Positions 1 through 12,140 of a stretch of DNA of 64,000 nucleotides are shown here, piece by piece (position 1 is the stretch's first letter; each line of letters begins with the position of its first letter). A model generated the notes under the pieces. It was not told where the DNA came from. It saw only the letters and a list, made by a program, of their open reading frames with translations, and searched no databases. The translations under genes were made by a program, and so were the position numbers. The stretch comes from Ephydatia muelleri (lineage: Eukaryota > Porifera > Demospongiae > Spongillida > Spongillidae): positions 9,142,071 to 9,206,070 of the forward strand of contig JABACO010000009.1 of assembly GCA_013339895.1 (NCBI GenBank), given 5' to 3'.

Positions 1-245
1 TCCAACCCCCTACTCCCTCCAACCCCCACTCCCTCCAACCTCCCCCCACTCCCTCCAACCTCCCCCCTACTCCCTCCAACCCCCCTTACTCCCTCCAAAC
101 CCACTCCCTCTAACCTCCCCTACTCTCCAATGCCCCCACTCCCTCTAATCCCCTCTATTCCCTCCAACCACCCCCTACTCCCTCCAACTCCTCCCCCCTA
201 CTCCCTACAATCCCAACCCCTACCCTCTATCCCTTTACCTCCTCC
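1..245. repeat. C-rich minisatellite
   Basis: Tandem copies of a 17-20 bp unit built on CCCCTACTCCCTCCAACC run from the window edge. The reverse complement forms the larger array at 14880-15630, so this is the matching part of the inverted MCTP copy A. The ORF across it is a repeat artefact. Confidence 0.85.
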
Positions 246-1049
246 ACATCTGTCTCCTAAGAGAAGACATAGGTTACATTTCCCCTCCTTTTTTTTGCAC
301 ATCTCAAATCTCTTGGTAATGCCCTTGGTGCTCTTATTGGTGGTCTTTGTAGAGATCTATGATTGCTGGATACGTGGTGGTCAGACACAGCATTGCAGCT
401 AGGCTTTTTCCCTTTCATACGTCTAGTCCAGATAGTGAAATTGACTTCTTCATTACTTATGTGCATGTGTTACATTTGTGTACATGACAGCTCCACATGA
501 GTGGACCAGGATTGGTAGGCGTCTGCATGAGTCCTCCGGCTGTTGCTAATGGCTGGGGGGGGGGGGGGGGGGGGGGGGGTGAGGGGGGGGTGTACTGTCC
601 CATTTGCCAGGAATGATATATCCGCTGGCTACTACAATCCGAAGCGATTTCTGCCTGAGGTAACCTTGTTCTGAAGTTGCCATGGGTACCACAGTGGGGC
701 CTTTTGATCACAGAACATTGCTCGTGTCCAAACATAATAAATCCAGCCTGTGTGGGATCTCTAATTGAACCATACAAAATAGCTGGTGTAATTATATGTA
801 TTTCCCATTTGTAATGGTCTTTAGAACTTAGGCCTTTTGTGGATTTATTTTGTTAACCAATAAAAAATTACGTGGGATCACATTTTCTAGAAGGTGAGTG
901 GATGTATGGAAACCACATCATACTCCTTTTGGTCAAATCAATCTAACATTTCTTCTCCCTCCTCCTTTCATCCCTCCCTCCATTCCCCCTCCCTCTTTCC
1001 TATTTGCTACATTGCACATCCATTATATGTTCTTCATACACACACACAG
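246..1049. other. intronic DNA of MCTP copy A, no exon recognised
   Basis: This stretch is nearly identical, inverted, to 14060-14880 in copy C. It holds a polyG run at about 557-590 and a pyrimidine-rich tract at 955-1010 ahead of the next exon. No splice-bounded coding segment was recognised. Confidence 0.6.
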
Positions 1050-2673
<1,624 letters not shown>

Positions 2674-4565
2674 TCAGTTCTTTTGCATTGATAGTCTCCA
2701 TCTTTCCCCCTCAAACCATTTACCGATTCCTCCACATGCTCCTTCTATGAAGCATCAATGGAATTAGGTGTATGACAAATGTGAATCAAAAAGGCTGAGA
2801 GCACAACCCTTCACTCAACACAAAATACCACTGAAAACCTTTCCCAAGATTTATTTGTGTGCTTATGTGTGTTTGAGGTACTGATTTTTACTTCTCAACA
2901 ATGAATGCATGCAGCAGAGATATATTGCCACCAAATCAGGAAAATGTAGGTGGAGTGTACAAAGGGTTAAGTGAAAGGCTCATGTGGAGAGTTGCACAGC
3001 CATCTCCACACTCCATAGGTTGGCGCAATTCTTTGCACTGTTTCACTGGCCAGTATGGATCATGAAAACTCTGCAACTTTTAGCAAATCAGGCAAAATAA
3101 AAGCAGTTGGCTGATACATTGTGGCTGAAAGTTATGGGAAGATAACCTATTCATTTGAATCATTGAAATCAAAGTAAATAGTGTCTAGTGAGAATATGTG
3201 TATATCTCCTTGCATATGTATATACCCATATTATGTGCGATAGTAATTAAATTGTCGCGAAAAAATTAACTCCAAAGGATAATAATTTTAGATTAGTTAA
3301 TGTTATGCTCCTATTATGTATTTGATGTTGTCCTTTTACAATATCATTCCCGTTAAATAAATTAAATTAATTAAATGAAGTAAATTGATCAAATTCTGGT
3401 TCTATTATGATTTTTTTTTCTTTAATGTTTCAGCAATATTATAAAATAGTTTAATATTTTATTATGTACAAGGTGAAAACTAAATAACATCCAGCTGTAG
3501 GCCAGGAACAGACATAGACATTCCCACTCAAAAACATGCACACAAATTACACACCATCCTCCATCAAAAAGTCTTTCACAAATTGTGGATCCAAAGAGCC
3601 CATAACTGCTGCAGCATTTTCTCGCTGCACAGCAACTGGAAGCCTCTGAAAGGAGGAAAGATTACCCTCTTCTCCAATCAAAAGAAGAAGTGGAAAGATT
3701 ACCCTCTTCCCCAATCAAAAGAAGAAGAGGAAAGATTACCCTCTTCCCCAATCAAAAGAAGAAGAGGAAAGATTACCCTCTTCCCCAATCAAAAGAAGAA
3801 GTGGAAAGATTACCCTCTTCCCCAATCAAAAGAAGAAGAGGAAAGATTACCCTCTTCCCCAATCAAAAGAAGAAGAGGAAAGATTACCCTCTTCCCCAAT
3901 CAAAAGAAGAAGAGGAAAGAAGTGTTGGCTTGAGGCACCATTTCTCTGCTTGTTCAGATCACTAATGCTAAATGCAATAATAGTTAATCCTGGCTCAATG
4001 GTTTGAAAGGAAAAGAGTTGATTATGGCATCTACAGAGAGCAATGTCAGGCAGAGTTTGAGTTAGCATGAAATATATTTAGATACCTGAGACACACACAA
4101 ATTCATGTTGGGCACCACTCTTCCATCGGTCAAAGTGGAAATGCTGGTGATACCAGTTTTAAAGCATGCATCAGTCACATTGTAAATTAAACAAAACCAT
4201 CACAAGTGTTTGTGCTCTTGGGTCCAAAGATTAGATTGGTTCAATGGTTAGAATAATATGTAGCAATGTTTTCTGGTAATGCTGTGCTAAGTGTGCTACT
4301 TCACCCCCACATGTAACATTTCAACTGCAGTGTATATAAACACATCATAAAAAACATTTCGTTCGAGGGGGAGGTGGTCCTCAGTGTTAGAAAGGGAGCA
4401 CATCACTGGGCTGATCGGAGCGTTTTATCTGAACTGGAGGGAACGTGCGCCTTTCCCGTCTTCCTTTCTACTCCAATAGTGGGCACCTCACTCCACAGGT
4501 GCTTTGAAGAGGAGAGCAAAGAAGGGTGTGGTTTAGGACATAACACTATGTTGATCCGTACTGAC
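2674..4565. other. spacer between the two convergent MCTP copies
   Basis: AT-rich DNA between the 3' ends of copy A (+) and copy B (-). It contains the 36 bp minisatellite at about 3655-3915. No gene was recognised. Confidence 0.6.
3655..3915. repeat. 36 bp minisatellite
   Basis: About seven tandem copies of a 36 bp unit containing AAGATTACCCTCTTCCCCAA and TCAAAAGAAGAAG. The unit is a multiple of three and stop-free in some frames, which yields long Lys/Glu-rich ORFs with no family similarity. Copies differ only by an A/T change after AAGAAG, so the array looks recently homogenised. Confidence 0.9.
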
Positions 4566-7500
4566 CAGCTGCTTATATGTGGGAGCCCTGGATATGAAGT
4601 TCAGCAGTGCTTGGTTTGGTATGTAGTGAGGCTTTCTTAGCTTTTTTGTGAACTTGTTCACTCCTGACAGAGAATAACATCATGACTTTGTCAGGAGTCT
4701 TGGCAACCCACCAGTGCACTTACCCCATGCCAGTATGACGTAACGCAGAGGAATGAAGTATACAATCACCATGGCTACCGTCAGTACTGTGATTGCCAAC
4801 CAACACAACCATGGGACTCTCCAGTGACAGAAACTGCAAAAGAAGCATTTGAAATGGTTATCTGAACTAATAATTGACGTTGATTTTTAGTTTTATCCAT
4901 AGTAAATGAAACTGAATACCAATGCTTATAGAAGGACTGGCTGGCTCCAGCCCCGGATCCAGCATAGCCTTGGGGGGGGCGGCCGCCCCCCCCCATCGCG
5001 TATGAAATGCCGCCCCCTGGTAGCTTTTGCCGCCCCCCCCCCCCCTTCCCGACGACAAAGATCTACAGATAACGTGTTGCGCCATACTTAAAAGTCCCGA
5101 TAACTCAGTTGTACGGACAAATGTCAACGAAGCGGTGGAGCACGACAGGGCAGGTGCGGAGTGGACCCGTTTGCCGTGATGTTTCTTGTGTTTTAGTAGA
5201 GAATGCGTGCATGTGAGTGACGAATTGATTAATGTAACTTGCCGACTGCACCCCCCCCCCCCCCCCCGTCGTAAGCGGACTGCTCCCCCCCCCCCCCCCC
5301 CCCCCCCCGTCGTAAGCGGACTGCACCCCCCTCCTCCGTTCAAACAGCTTCGCATACATTGCCGCCCCTCTGGTAAACCGCCCCCCCCATAGCAAATTCC
5401 TGGATCCGGGGCTGGCTGGCTCACTTGTGTATCCTCTCTCCTAGATCAGCCAGCTGTCCCAGGAGGGTCTGGAGTAAAAGTAGTACTCTTTGCAGCTGTT
5501 TGAACTTCTTTCTGATCCCAGCCTTTGACTGGTCTTCAGCTGCTGGGTCACCTTCATCTTCCAACTCTGATCCTTCAAGTTCCTGTGTGTGTGTGTGTGT
5601 GTGTGCAATGTGAGTGCAAGTGTGTGTGTGCATGTGTGTGTGTGTGGATGTGTGTGTGCACACATCAACTCCACAAGTGAGAGGTGCTTGTAGTGGTGTA
5701 GGTTCTCACCTCCATTGAGCTCTCTTCATCATCTTCATCTCTGTGCCTTGACTTTCTTCTGCTATCAATCTGCCACAAGTGGTGTCCTCTCACGTAGACC
5801 ACCATGTACCCATAGAGGAGGAGGAGGAGGAGGAGAGGGAACACCATCCACACCTCAGCCAGGAGACAGGCCACGACAAACAGCTACAAAGGAAACATGA
5901 TCCATTTGTGTGACATCTGAGGAGGAGACTCTGGCTTACAAAGAAGGATATTGCAGAGAGCCACTTGTCTTCCCAGGACCACAGGCTTTGGATGAAATGC
6001 CAGGTGGACAGAAGTGTTCGGCCCAGATATGTGGCTCTCCGAATATTGGACATCAACACCTGGAATTGCACAAAATGTGAAGTAGTGGGAGTGCTATTGA
6101 AGGGAACCTGCTAAAGCACTCCACTATCACCCGGATCTACCATCCTAATGTGTAAACAAATAGTGGAACTTCTGTTGTGATGTATGTTGCAATGGACAGC
6201 AGTGACAGTCAGCTAGGACCCCTTCTCTTGCCTTTCTGTTAAACTTCTCCTCCTTCTCCATCATCTTCACTTCTCTTGGCTTGAACGTCCTTACAGCTGC
6301 CCTTACATGGTTGTAGACAAAGTAGCACTCCAATTTGACCAAGCCTTCTGCTTTCGCTTTCATAATGCAGTGCTTGTCCTTTAGTTCATATTTCCTTGGA
6401 GTACCATCTCCCATCTGCTGGGTCACATCACCATTACGCATGACCTTTGGAATGCACCCAAACAATCTAAAAAAGATGCCAACATTTTTACATCTGTCTC
6501 CATTCATCCTGTTGAAACGATAACTGGTAGACATGGTAGCACCTACGCCCTCCTCCCCCAATTAGTAACAGTAATGAGAGGATCACGATGCATTACATAA
6601 ATTATGCTCCTCAATTGTTGTACAAAGAGAGTTACCAAGTGTACAGAGATTGCCTAGCTTCAGGCCTTAAGTTGTAACTATGAGCAAATCTCACAGAACT
6701 GCCACTTCTAACTTTGAGGGGACAGAAATGTGTTCACACCCATTCAAGAAATCAGATCGGACATCCTGAGGCATTTTATACTTCTCCATTAGGATTCCAG
6801 GATTACTAGGTTGCCTAATGACCATTGAAATCCAGGAGCTCCCCATGCCAACTGTATGTCTTTGCAAAATTGAGTGTAATAGGGATTTGCTATCAGCAAA
6901 TATAGGACCACAGGCTTACCCTCATCAGTTAAATGATCAGGGGCTTACCCTCATCAGATAAATGATCAGGGGCTTACCCACATCAGATAAATGATCAGGG
7001 GCTTACCCTCATCATATAAATGATCAGGGGCTTACCCTCATCAGATAAATGATCAGGGGCTTACCCTCAGCAATTAATGATCAGCAGCTAACCCTCATCA
7101 GTTAAATGATCAGGGGCTTACCCTCATCAGTTAAATGATCAGGGGCTTACCCTCATCAGATAAATGATCAGGGGCTTACCCTCATCAGATAAATGATCAG
7201 GGGCTTACCCTCAGCAGATAAATGATCAGGGACTTACTCTCAGCAGTGGTACAATGATTCTCCCTACAAGCTCATTCCTGCCAGCCTTGATCTCATTGTA
7301 CACATACACCTCAAGGTTGTCATGGATATCCTTAATGTTGCTGCAAATAGCCATGTGGGTCACAATGATTAGAGAAGAGGAGCGAAAAAAGGATGGATTG
7401 GAGTGAGAGAGAAAGAAGTTGGAGGAGGGGAGGGGAGTGGAAGGTGAGGAGGGATGAGGGAGGAGAAGGAAGAGGGAGGAGAAGGAAGAAGAGAAGAGGG

Positions 7501-10020
7501 GAGAGGGGGAAAGGTCAGGGAGAGAGGGGAGAAGGAAGGGAAGGAGAGGGAGGGAGGAGAGGAGAGGAGGGGAGAGGGAGAGGGAGGAGAGGAGAGGAAA
7601 GGAGTAGGAGAGGGGAGGAGAGGGAGGAGAGGAGAGGAGAGGAGAGGAGAGGAGAGGGAGAGGGAGGAGTTGGAGCAAAGGAGAGGGAGGGGAGGGTACT
7701 TACAAGCAGAAGGTTTTGTTCCACATGGGACTTGCACACTTGTAAACAATATCTGTCCTCATCTGAGAGTTTCCAACTTCCAGTGTAACAAACAGATTAG
7801 CATTCCCTGTGGTGTGATCAGATAAGACATTAGCCACACCCTTATGGCCACCTCCCCTCCCTCCACTAACCTCCTATGTTCACTCCACTGATCCCACAAA
7901 CTGCAAGTGATAAGAATTATTAGGCATAGGTTCTTATTAGTGCTCACCCACTTTTTACTTTCAGCTGTCCAACATCTTTGATAGATTCCAGTTTCAATGA
8001 ACTCATCCAACCCTTGTAAAAATATAATATTATTCTAATTACTATCGAGATATATATAATTCCACTCACATAACTCTCCTCAGTGACATCATTCTGTGGA
8101 TCATCACACTCGTCCATCTTGTTCACCGCCATTCCAGAGAGACACAGGAGGAGGTGGATGGAGCCACACTCACTGTCCACCAGGGGGAGAGTGAGATCAT
8201 ATGTCTTGTCTGGTACCAGGGTCCCCAGCTCCACATTGCAACTGGCAAAAGGCACAGAGGTTAAGGAGTCAGGAAATTCCATTGGTACTTAACTTACACT
8301 CCCATGTAATCATCAGCTGAGGGGAAGTCCCTGTCCCACACTTCAATGTTCAACGTGTCATCTCCTTCAAACACTCTAAAGTCAAATTCCTCTTTCCATT
8401 TAGGGTTGAGGGTTTTGAACTTCACCTGTGAAAGTACCATGGTATCCAACACGCACAATAGATCCTGAACTAGTCAGAGCAGGTATTAAGTGATGGGTGG
8501 AGCAAAGGAAGTGATGGGTGGAGCAAAGGAAGTGATGGGTGGAGCAAAGGAAGTGATGGGTGGAGCAAAGGAAGTGATGGGTGGAGCAAAACAGGGACGT
8601 AGGAACTGTACGGCATATTAATTATTAATGCATGGTACCAAGGTGGGGGGGGGATGGAGGTACCCCTCCCACCCCAGCTAGGGGGTATGGAGAGGGCTGC
8701 AAACTCCCCCATCGGGGTCTGGGGTGAAGCTCAATCTGAAGCTCCGCAACTTTATCATTTTGATATCATGAAACCCCTTTGATTTAGCTGATAATTTGAT
8801 TTTGAGCTCTGATTAAACTATATCATAATTATAATTGCAAGCTTTATATTCATTTAATGGCATGATGTCCTCAAACCTCCAACCTATGCTCATCCAGGCT
8901 TACAAATTCATTCAAACATGATGCCATTGACAGAACATCTGTTCTTTTTTTGTGAGCATGGAGAATCATAACATTATTCAAGTGCATTTGAGACATATTA
9001 AAATGTAAGTAACCTACATAATATGGAAGCACTGCGTTCACTGATTGCATTGGTGGCTGGTGTGACATATTATGAGCAAGCTATCGTAATGGAGCCAGTG
9101 CCAGTTGGAAAACCACTTAGGGTTAAAGGCAAGTTTTACCATCTTTTTCTGGCCGAACTGGCACATCAAAAAGACAGCGTTCAATGGCTGATTGACTGGT
9201 GGTTATAAAAGTTCTGAGTCTGAAACGCGATATTTAGCATACCAGCTGTCACCGCAAAGTCACAGTGAAGGTTTCAATTTATAGATTAATAACTTATGCA
9301 CTGGCCAAAAACCTGTACAGCTTTGGCCGTATAGGCAGTAGTGGTTGCTATGGCAAAGATGGGTGGAGCCAAGGAAGTGATGGGTGGAGCAAACGAAGTG
9401 ATGGGTGGAGCAAATGAAGTGATGGGTGGAACAAATGAAGTGATGGGTGGAGCAAATGAAGTGATGGGTGGAGCAAATGAAGTGATGGGTGGAGCAAATG
9501 AAGTGATGGGTGGAGCAAATGAAGTGATGGGTGGAGCAAATGAAGTGATGGGTGGAGCAAATGAAGTGATGGGTGGACCAAAGGAAGTGATGGGTGGAGC
9601 AAAGGAAGTGATGAGAGGAGCAAAGGAAGTGATGGGAGGAGCAAAGGAAGTGATGGGTGGAGCAAAGGAAGTGATGGGTGGAGCAAAGGAAGTGATGGGT
9701 GTTGCTGTGCAACTAGTGCCCCATGCTTCTTAACCTTTAGTGGATCAGCAGATTACAAGTCCTGTGTCAAGAGTTGGAACTGACAATGTTAGAAGTGAAA
9801 AGTGAGGGGGAGGGGTAAGACCAGGGGGAGGGGCAAAACCAGGAGGAGGGGGCAGGACTAGGGGAAGGGGCAGGGACACTGCTAACTCACGAACCTTGCT
9901 CTTGTACTTCTGTGAGCCCAGGCTAATCTTACAGTAAGGGTCACTGAAACCTTGGGGGAGCACAATGTGTCAGTGTTGTGGGCAGGTATGTGTATGTGTA
10001 TGACCTTCTCACGCACACAC

Positions 10021-10068
<48 letters not shown>

Positions 10069-10982
10069 ACACACACACACACACACAAAACCTGTACCAT
10101 TCTCATCCATAGCCGGCAGGTCTGTACCGTCCAGTAGGGTCACAGTGAGGATGCCCTTTGGCGAGTATGAGCTGTTCTTTCTCTGATTAATACCACCTTG
10201 TGGAGGGAGCAGTTGCCTCCTGCGTCCAGTGTGGTCCATCCCATGCAAGTCTTTGCCTCTGGATCCATCGTCCTGGAAACAAATGCAAACAACACTTGAA
10301 ATAGTTGCAATCAAAATGGATCTGAAAAGATTGAAACATACCACATCGATTGACAGTTTTCGATCGTTGCGATCTATTTTTATGAACAGTCTAATGTAGC
10401 CGAGATTCTCATTTGAGCAATGTGGATCACTTAGGCCAACATCTGTCGTGTGAACCCTGACAAGAGCAGATGGAACATGATAACACACACATGCGCACAT
10501 AGCATACACACACACACACACACACACACACATAACACACACACACGTATGCACAAACACACACACATACTGTCCGTCCGCAAATTCGTCAAGGTTCACA
10601 GAGGCTGCACCCATGAAATCATCAGCAGATCCATAATCATGGTCAAACACTTGCATGTGAAGTGGACTGGCGAGATCGGTTGTCTTAAACGAGACTATCT
10701 CGTTCCACTGAGGGTTAAGGTTCTGGTTGATAACTGCACTTTTATACTTGAAATGTTCTTGTTTGAACTTGACATACGGGTCACTACTTCCTGTGGGGAG
10801 GGGAAAGGGGAATGGATAACATGGCTGCAATACACACCAGCAGTATATGCACGCACCAGATTTATCCCTGATGGCTAGGTTGTGGCCAGAGTCCAGCGTC
10901 ACCTGCACAATGTACTCTTGTGAAGGGCCAAGAGAGGACCCACTAACCTCCTGCTGCAAAGGAAGAGCCTTTATGGTGTGGT

Positions 10983-11017
<35 letters not shown>

Positions 11018-11851
11018 TCAAATAGAATAATACTACAGGTGGTAGTGTTCCACACATTTAATGGTAGCAGTCATATGCACATGTAGAACGTCTTCATGTG
11101 ACGGTTGCATTCGTAATATCACTTGGAATCAAGGAATCTCGCGTACATACTTGTAATTTTATAATCCAAAGTATTACAATGGTGCCTGGCATCGTACCAA
11201 ACTATAGGCAAACGTGCACACGCATTCAGAACGCGCTAACGCGTAACAAGCCTTGGATGCTTCGACGCCTTTCTCTCCATCGGTTTCTTCATTTCCTGTC
11301 CCTCCTCGCGGGTGAATTGGCCGTTCTACAGCATGTCCCTCTGGGGCTTGAGCAGGCGGCACACTCATGACTGCATTCCCGTTCCTTTGGAGGACCTTCG
11401 AAGGGTTGATCAATAGTTCTGTTAGCTCGGCCAGCGCTTGTTCGTCCTGCAGCTGGGATATCCGATTCTCAGATGTTACTCCGTGAGAGTGAGCGGACTG
11501 CTTTGGCGCCTCGGTAATATCGCGAGCTCGAGACGAGGAGGGCGCATCGGTCGAAAGCCGAGGTTTCTTCTGTTTGTGGTGAAAAAGGTGAAACCTGTTT
11601 CTCGGTGCTTTCTTGTCGGAGCCCGCCCCCAAATGCTCCTCCTTCGTCACGTCCCCCTCCGCGTTGCTGAATCGTGCTGTTGCGTGTGTACGTAAGAGGT
11701 CATGAAAACCAATCCATATATGTTACGACTTAGTAAGCTAGCCAGCCACCCGGCGTGGCGTGCAGTTATTCGACTTACATTCCAACCAGGTGCCGTCGAC
11801 GGTGTTTTCCGCAGCGTCAGACTGTGTGGAGCTGTCCTCTCTGTTATCCAT
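4566..11851 (-). CDS. MCTP-like protein, copy B (most complete)
   Basis: Most complete paralogue. Minus-strand exons in order: 11779-11851 (ATG; MDNREDSS start), 11214-11676 (low-complexity cytosolic N-terminus), 10857-10953 and 10571-10791 (first C2; SDPYVKF, then the Asp-rich calcium loop DHDYGSADD), 10342-10456, 10098-10272, 9895-9950 and 8298-8425 (second C2; SDPYCK, DRDFPSADD), 8070-8241, 7952-8012, 7704-7806 and 7238-7340 (third C2, shortened, lacking a clear SDP loop), 6232-6414, 5940-6059, 5710-5883 (membrane pass 1), 5425-5582 (acidic linker), 4724-4833 (pass 2), 4566-4664 (tail NKFTKKLRKPHY). Three C2 domains plus two passes is the normal MCTP layout. The donor after 6232 reads GC instead of GT. 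Introns carry minisatellites and a hAT-type MITE. No premature stop was found within the exons checked. Confidence 0.85.
4948..5414. mobile_element. hAT-type MITE in an MCTP intron
   Basis: A 467 bp element with 15 bp terminal inverted repeats CAGCCCCGGATCCAG, flanked by a perfect 8 bp target duplication GCTGGCTC at 4940-4947 and 5415-5422. The empty site is visible in copy A (reverse strand, about 2273-2290). The 8 bp duplication and CAG start are typical of hAT elements. The inside is polyC-rich with no coding sequence. It sits in the intron between the linker and second-pass exons of copy B. Confidence 0.9.
5583..5665. repeat. TG-rich microsatellite in intron
   Basis: Imperfect TG repeat directly upstream (minus strand) of the linker exon of copy B. 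It is the counterpart of the CA arrays of copies A, C and D and is much shorter than in copy A, so length varies between paralogues. Confidence 0.85.
6913..7245. repeat. 29 bp minisatellite carrying 5' splice-site copies
   Basis: About eleven copies of a ~29 bp unit, on the + strand GATCAGGGGCTTACCCTCAT plus CAGATAAAT. The array abuts the 7238-7340 exon of copy B. On the minus strand each unit contains GAGGGTAAGCCCC, a copy of the true exon end and donor (GAGAGTAAGTCCC). The array therefore seems to have grown from the exon-intron junction. Confidence 0.85.
7385..7697. repeat. GA-rich polypurine tract
   Basis: About 310 bp of nearly pure purine (GAGGAGAGGAG motifs) in an intron of copy B. 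The transcript (minus strand) is therefore polypyrimidine. The long ORFs on both strands here are low-complexity artefacts. Confidence 0.9.
8480..8590. repeat. 21 bp minisatellite, short block
   Basis: Five copies of AGCAAAGGAAGTGATGGGTGG in an intron of copy B. The same unit forms the larger array at about 9350-9700. Confidence 0.9.
9350..9703. repeat. 21 bp minisatellite, long block
   Basis: About 17 copies of a 21 bp unit (GTGATGGGTGGAGCAAATGAA and variants). Central units read AAATGAA and outer units AAAGGAA, a variant pattern expected from internal expansion. The unit is a multiple of three, so ORFs of 110-150 codons run on both strands; they are not genes. Confidence 0.9.
10007..10090. 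repeat. (CA)n microsatellite
   Basis: About 40 CA units with GC and TC interruptions in the intron between two second-C2 exons of copy B. A shorter CA tract lies at about 10500-10570 in the next intron upstream. Confidence 0.9.
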
Positions 11852-12040
11852 CACGATTCTAATCTTCCCTCAGCTCATTCATGTGGCCTGGGGACCCGAC
11901 AGCGCGGTTTTACTTTGCCCACGCCCCTTAGCAATAGTCTCGGTCTAAGACCCAGTTCACCGCGCAGCGGATGGATTACATCATTCCAAGTGGCGGTGAC
12001 ATAATCCTGCCGCTGCTATTCTCACTTCCACCGAAAACTT
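11852..12040 (-). promoter_or_regulatory. putative upstream region of MCTP copy B
   Basis: The ~190 bp upstream of the first exon is conserved at the same position before copy C (30138-30324) and fragment F (54283-54440), including the block CACCGCGCAGCGGATGGATT and a TGACATAAT or TGACGTAAT site like a CRE element. Conservation among paralogues may only reflect recent duplication, so promoter function is inference. Confidence 0.4.
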
Positions 12041-12042
12041 CT

Positions 12043-12140
12043 GTGATAATACATAATGCATAAATGATTCAATTCAGTTTTCTTGATTGAGGAGCTCCTC
12101 TATCAAGAAAACTGAATTGAATCATTTATGTATTATCACA
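12043..12140. repeat. palindromic spacer element, copy 1
   Basis: Almost perfect inverted repeat with ~44 bp arms. The left arm begins GTGATAATACATAATGCATA; the centre is GAGGAGCTCCTC. It lies between the 5' end of copy B and the 3' end of copy C. Homologues lie at the two other unit borders (30325-30417, 54442-54538). Confidence 0.9.

Noticed and set aside
5105..5424. Gly/Pro-rich ORFs around 5100-5420
   Set aside because: They arise from polyC/polyG runs inside the hAT-type MITE.
6913..7245. Tandem repeat considered as a CRISPR-like array
   Set aside because: Units are directly adjacent with no unique spacers, and the DNA is eukaryotic.
7226..7788. Long ORFs on both strands rich in Ser/Pro/Leu or Arg/Glu/Gly
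   Set aside because: They are produced by the GA-rich tract; composition alone keeps the frames open. Only the short splice-bounded segments at 7238-7340 and 7704-7806 match MCTP.
9260..9733. 150- and 130-codon ORFs made of HHFICST and MGGANEV repeats
   Set aside because: They are translations of a 21 bp minisatellite in an intron; both strands are open because the unit is a multiple of three.
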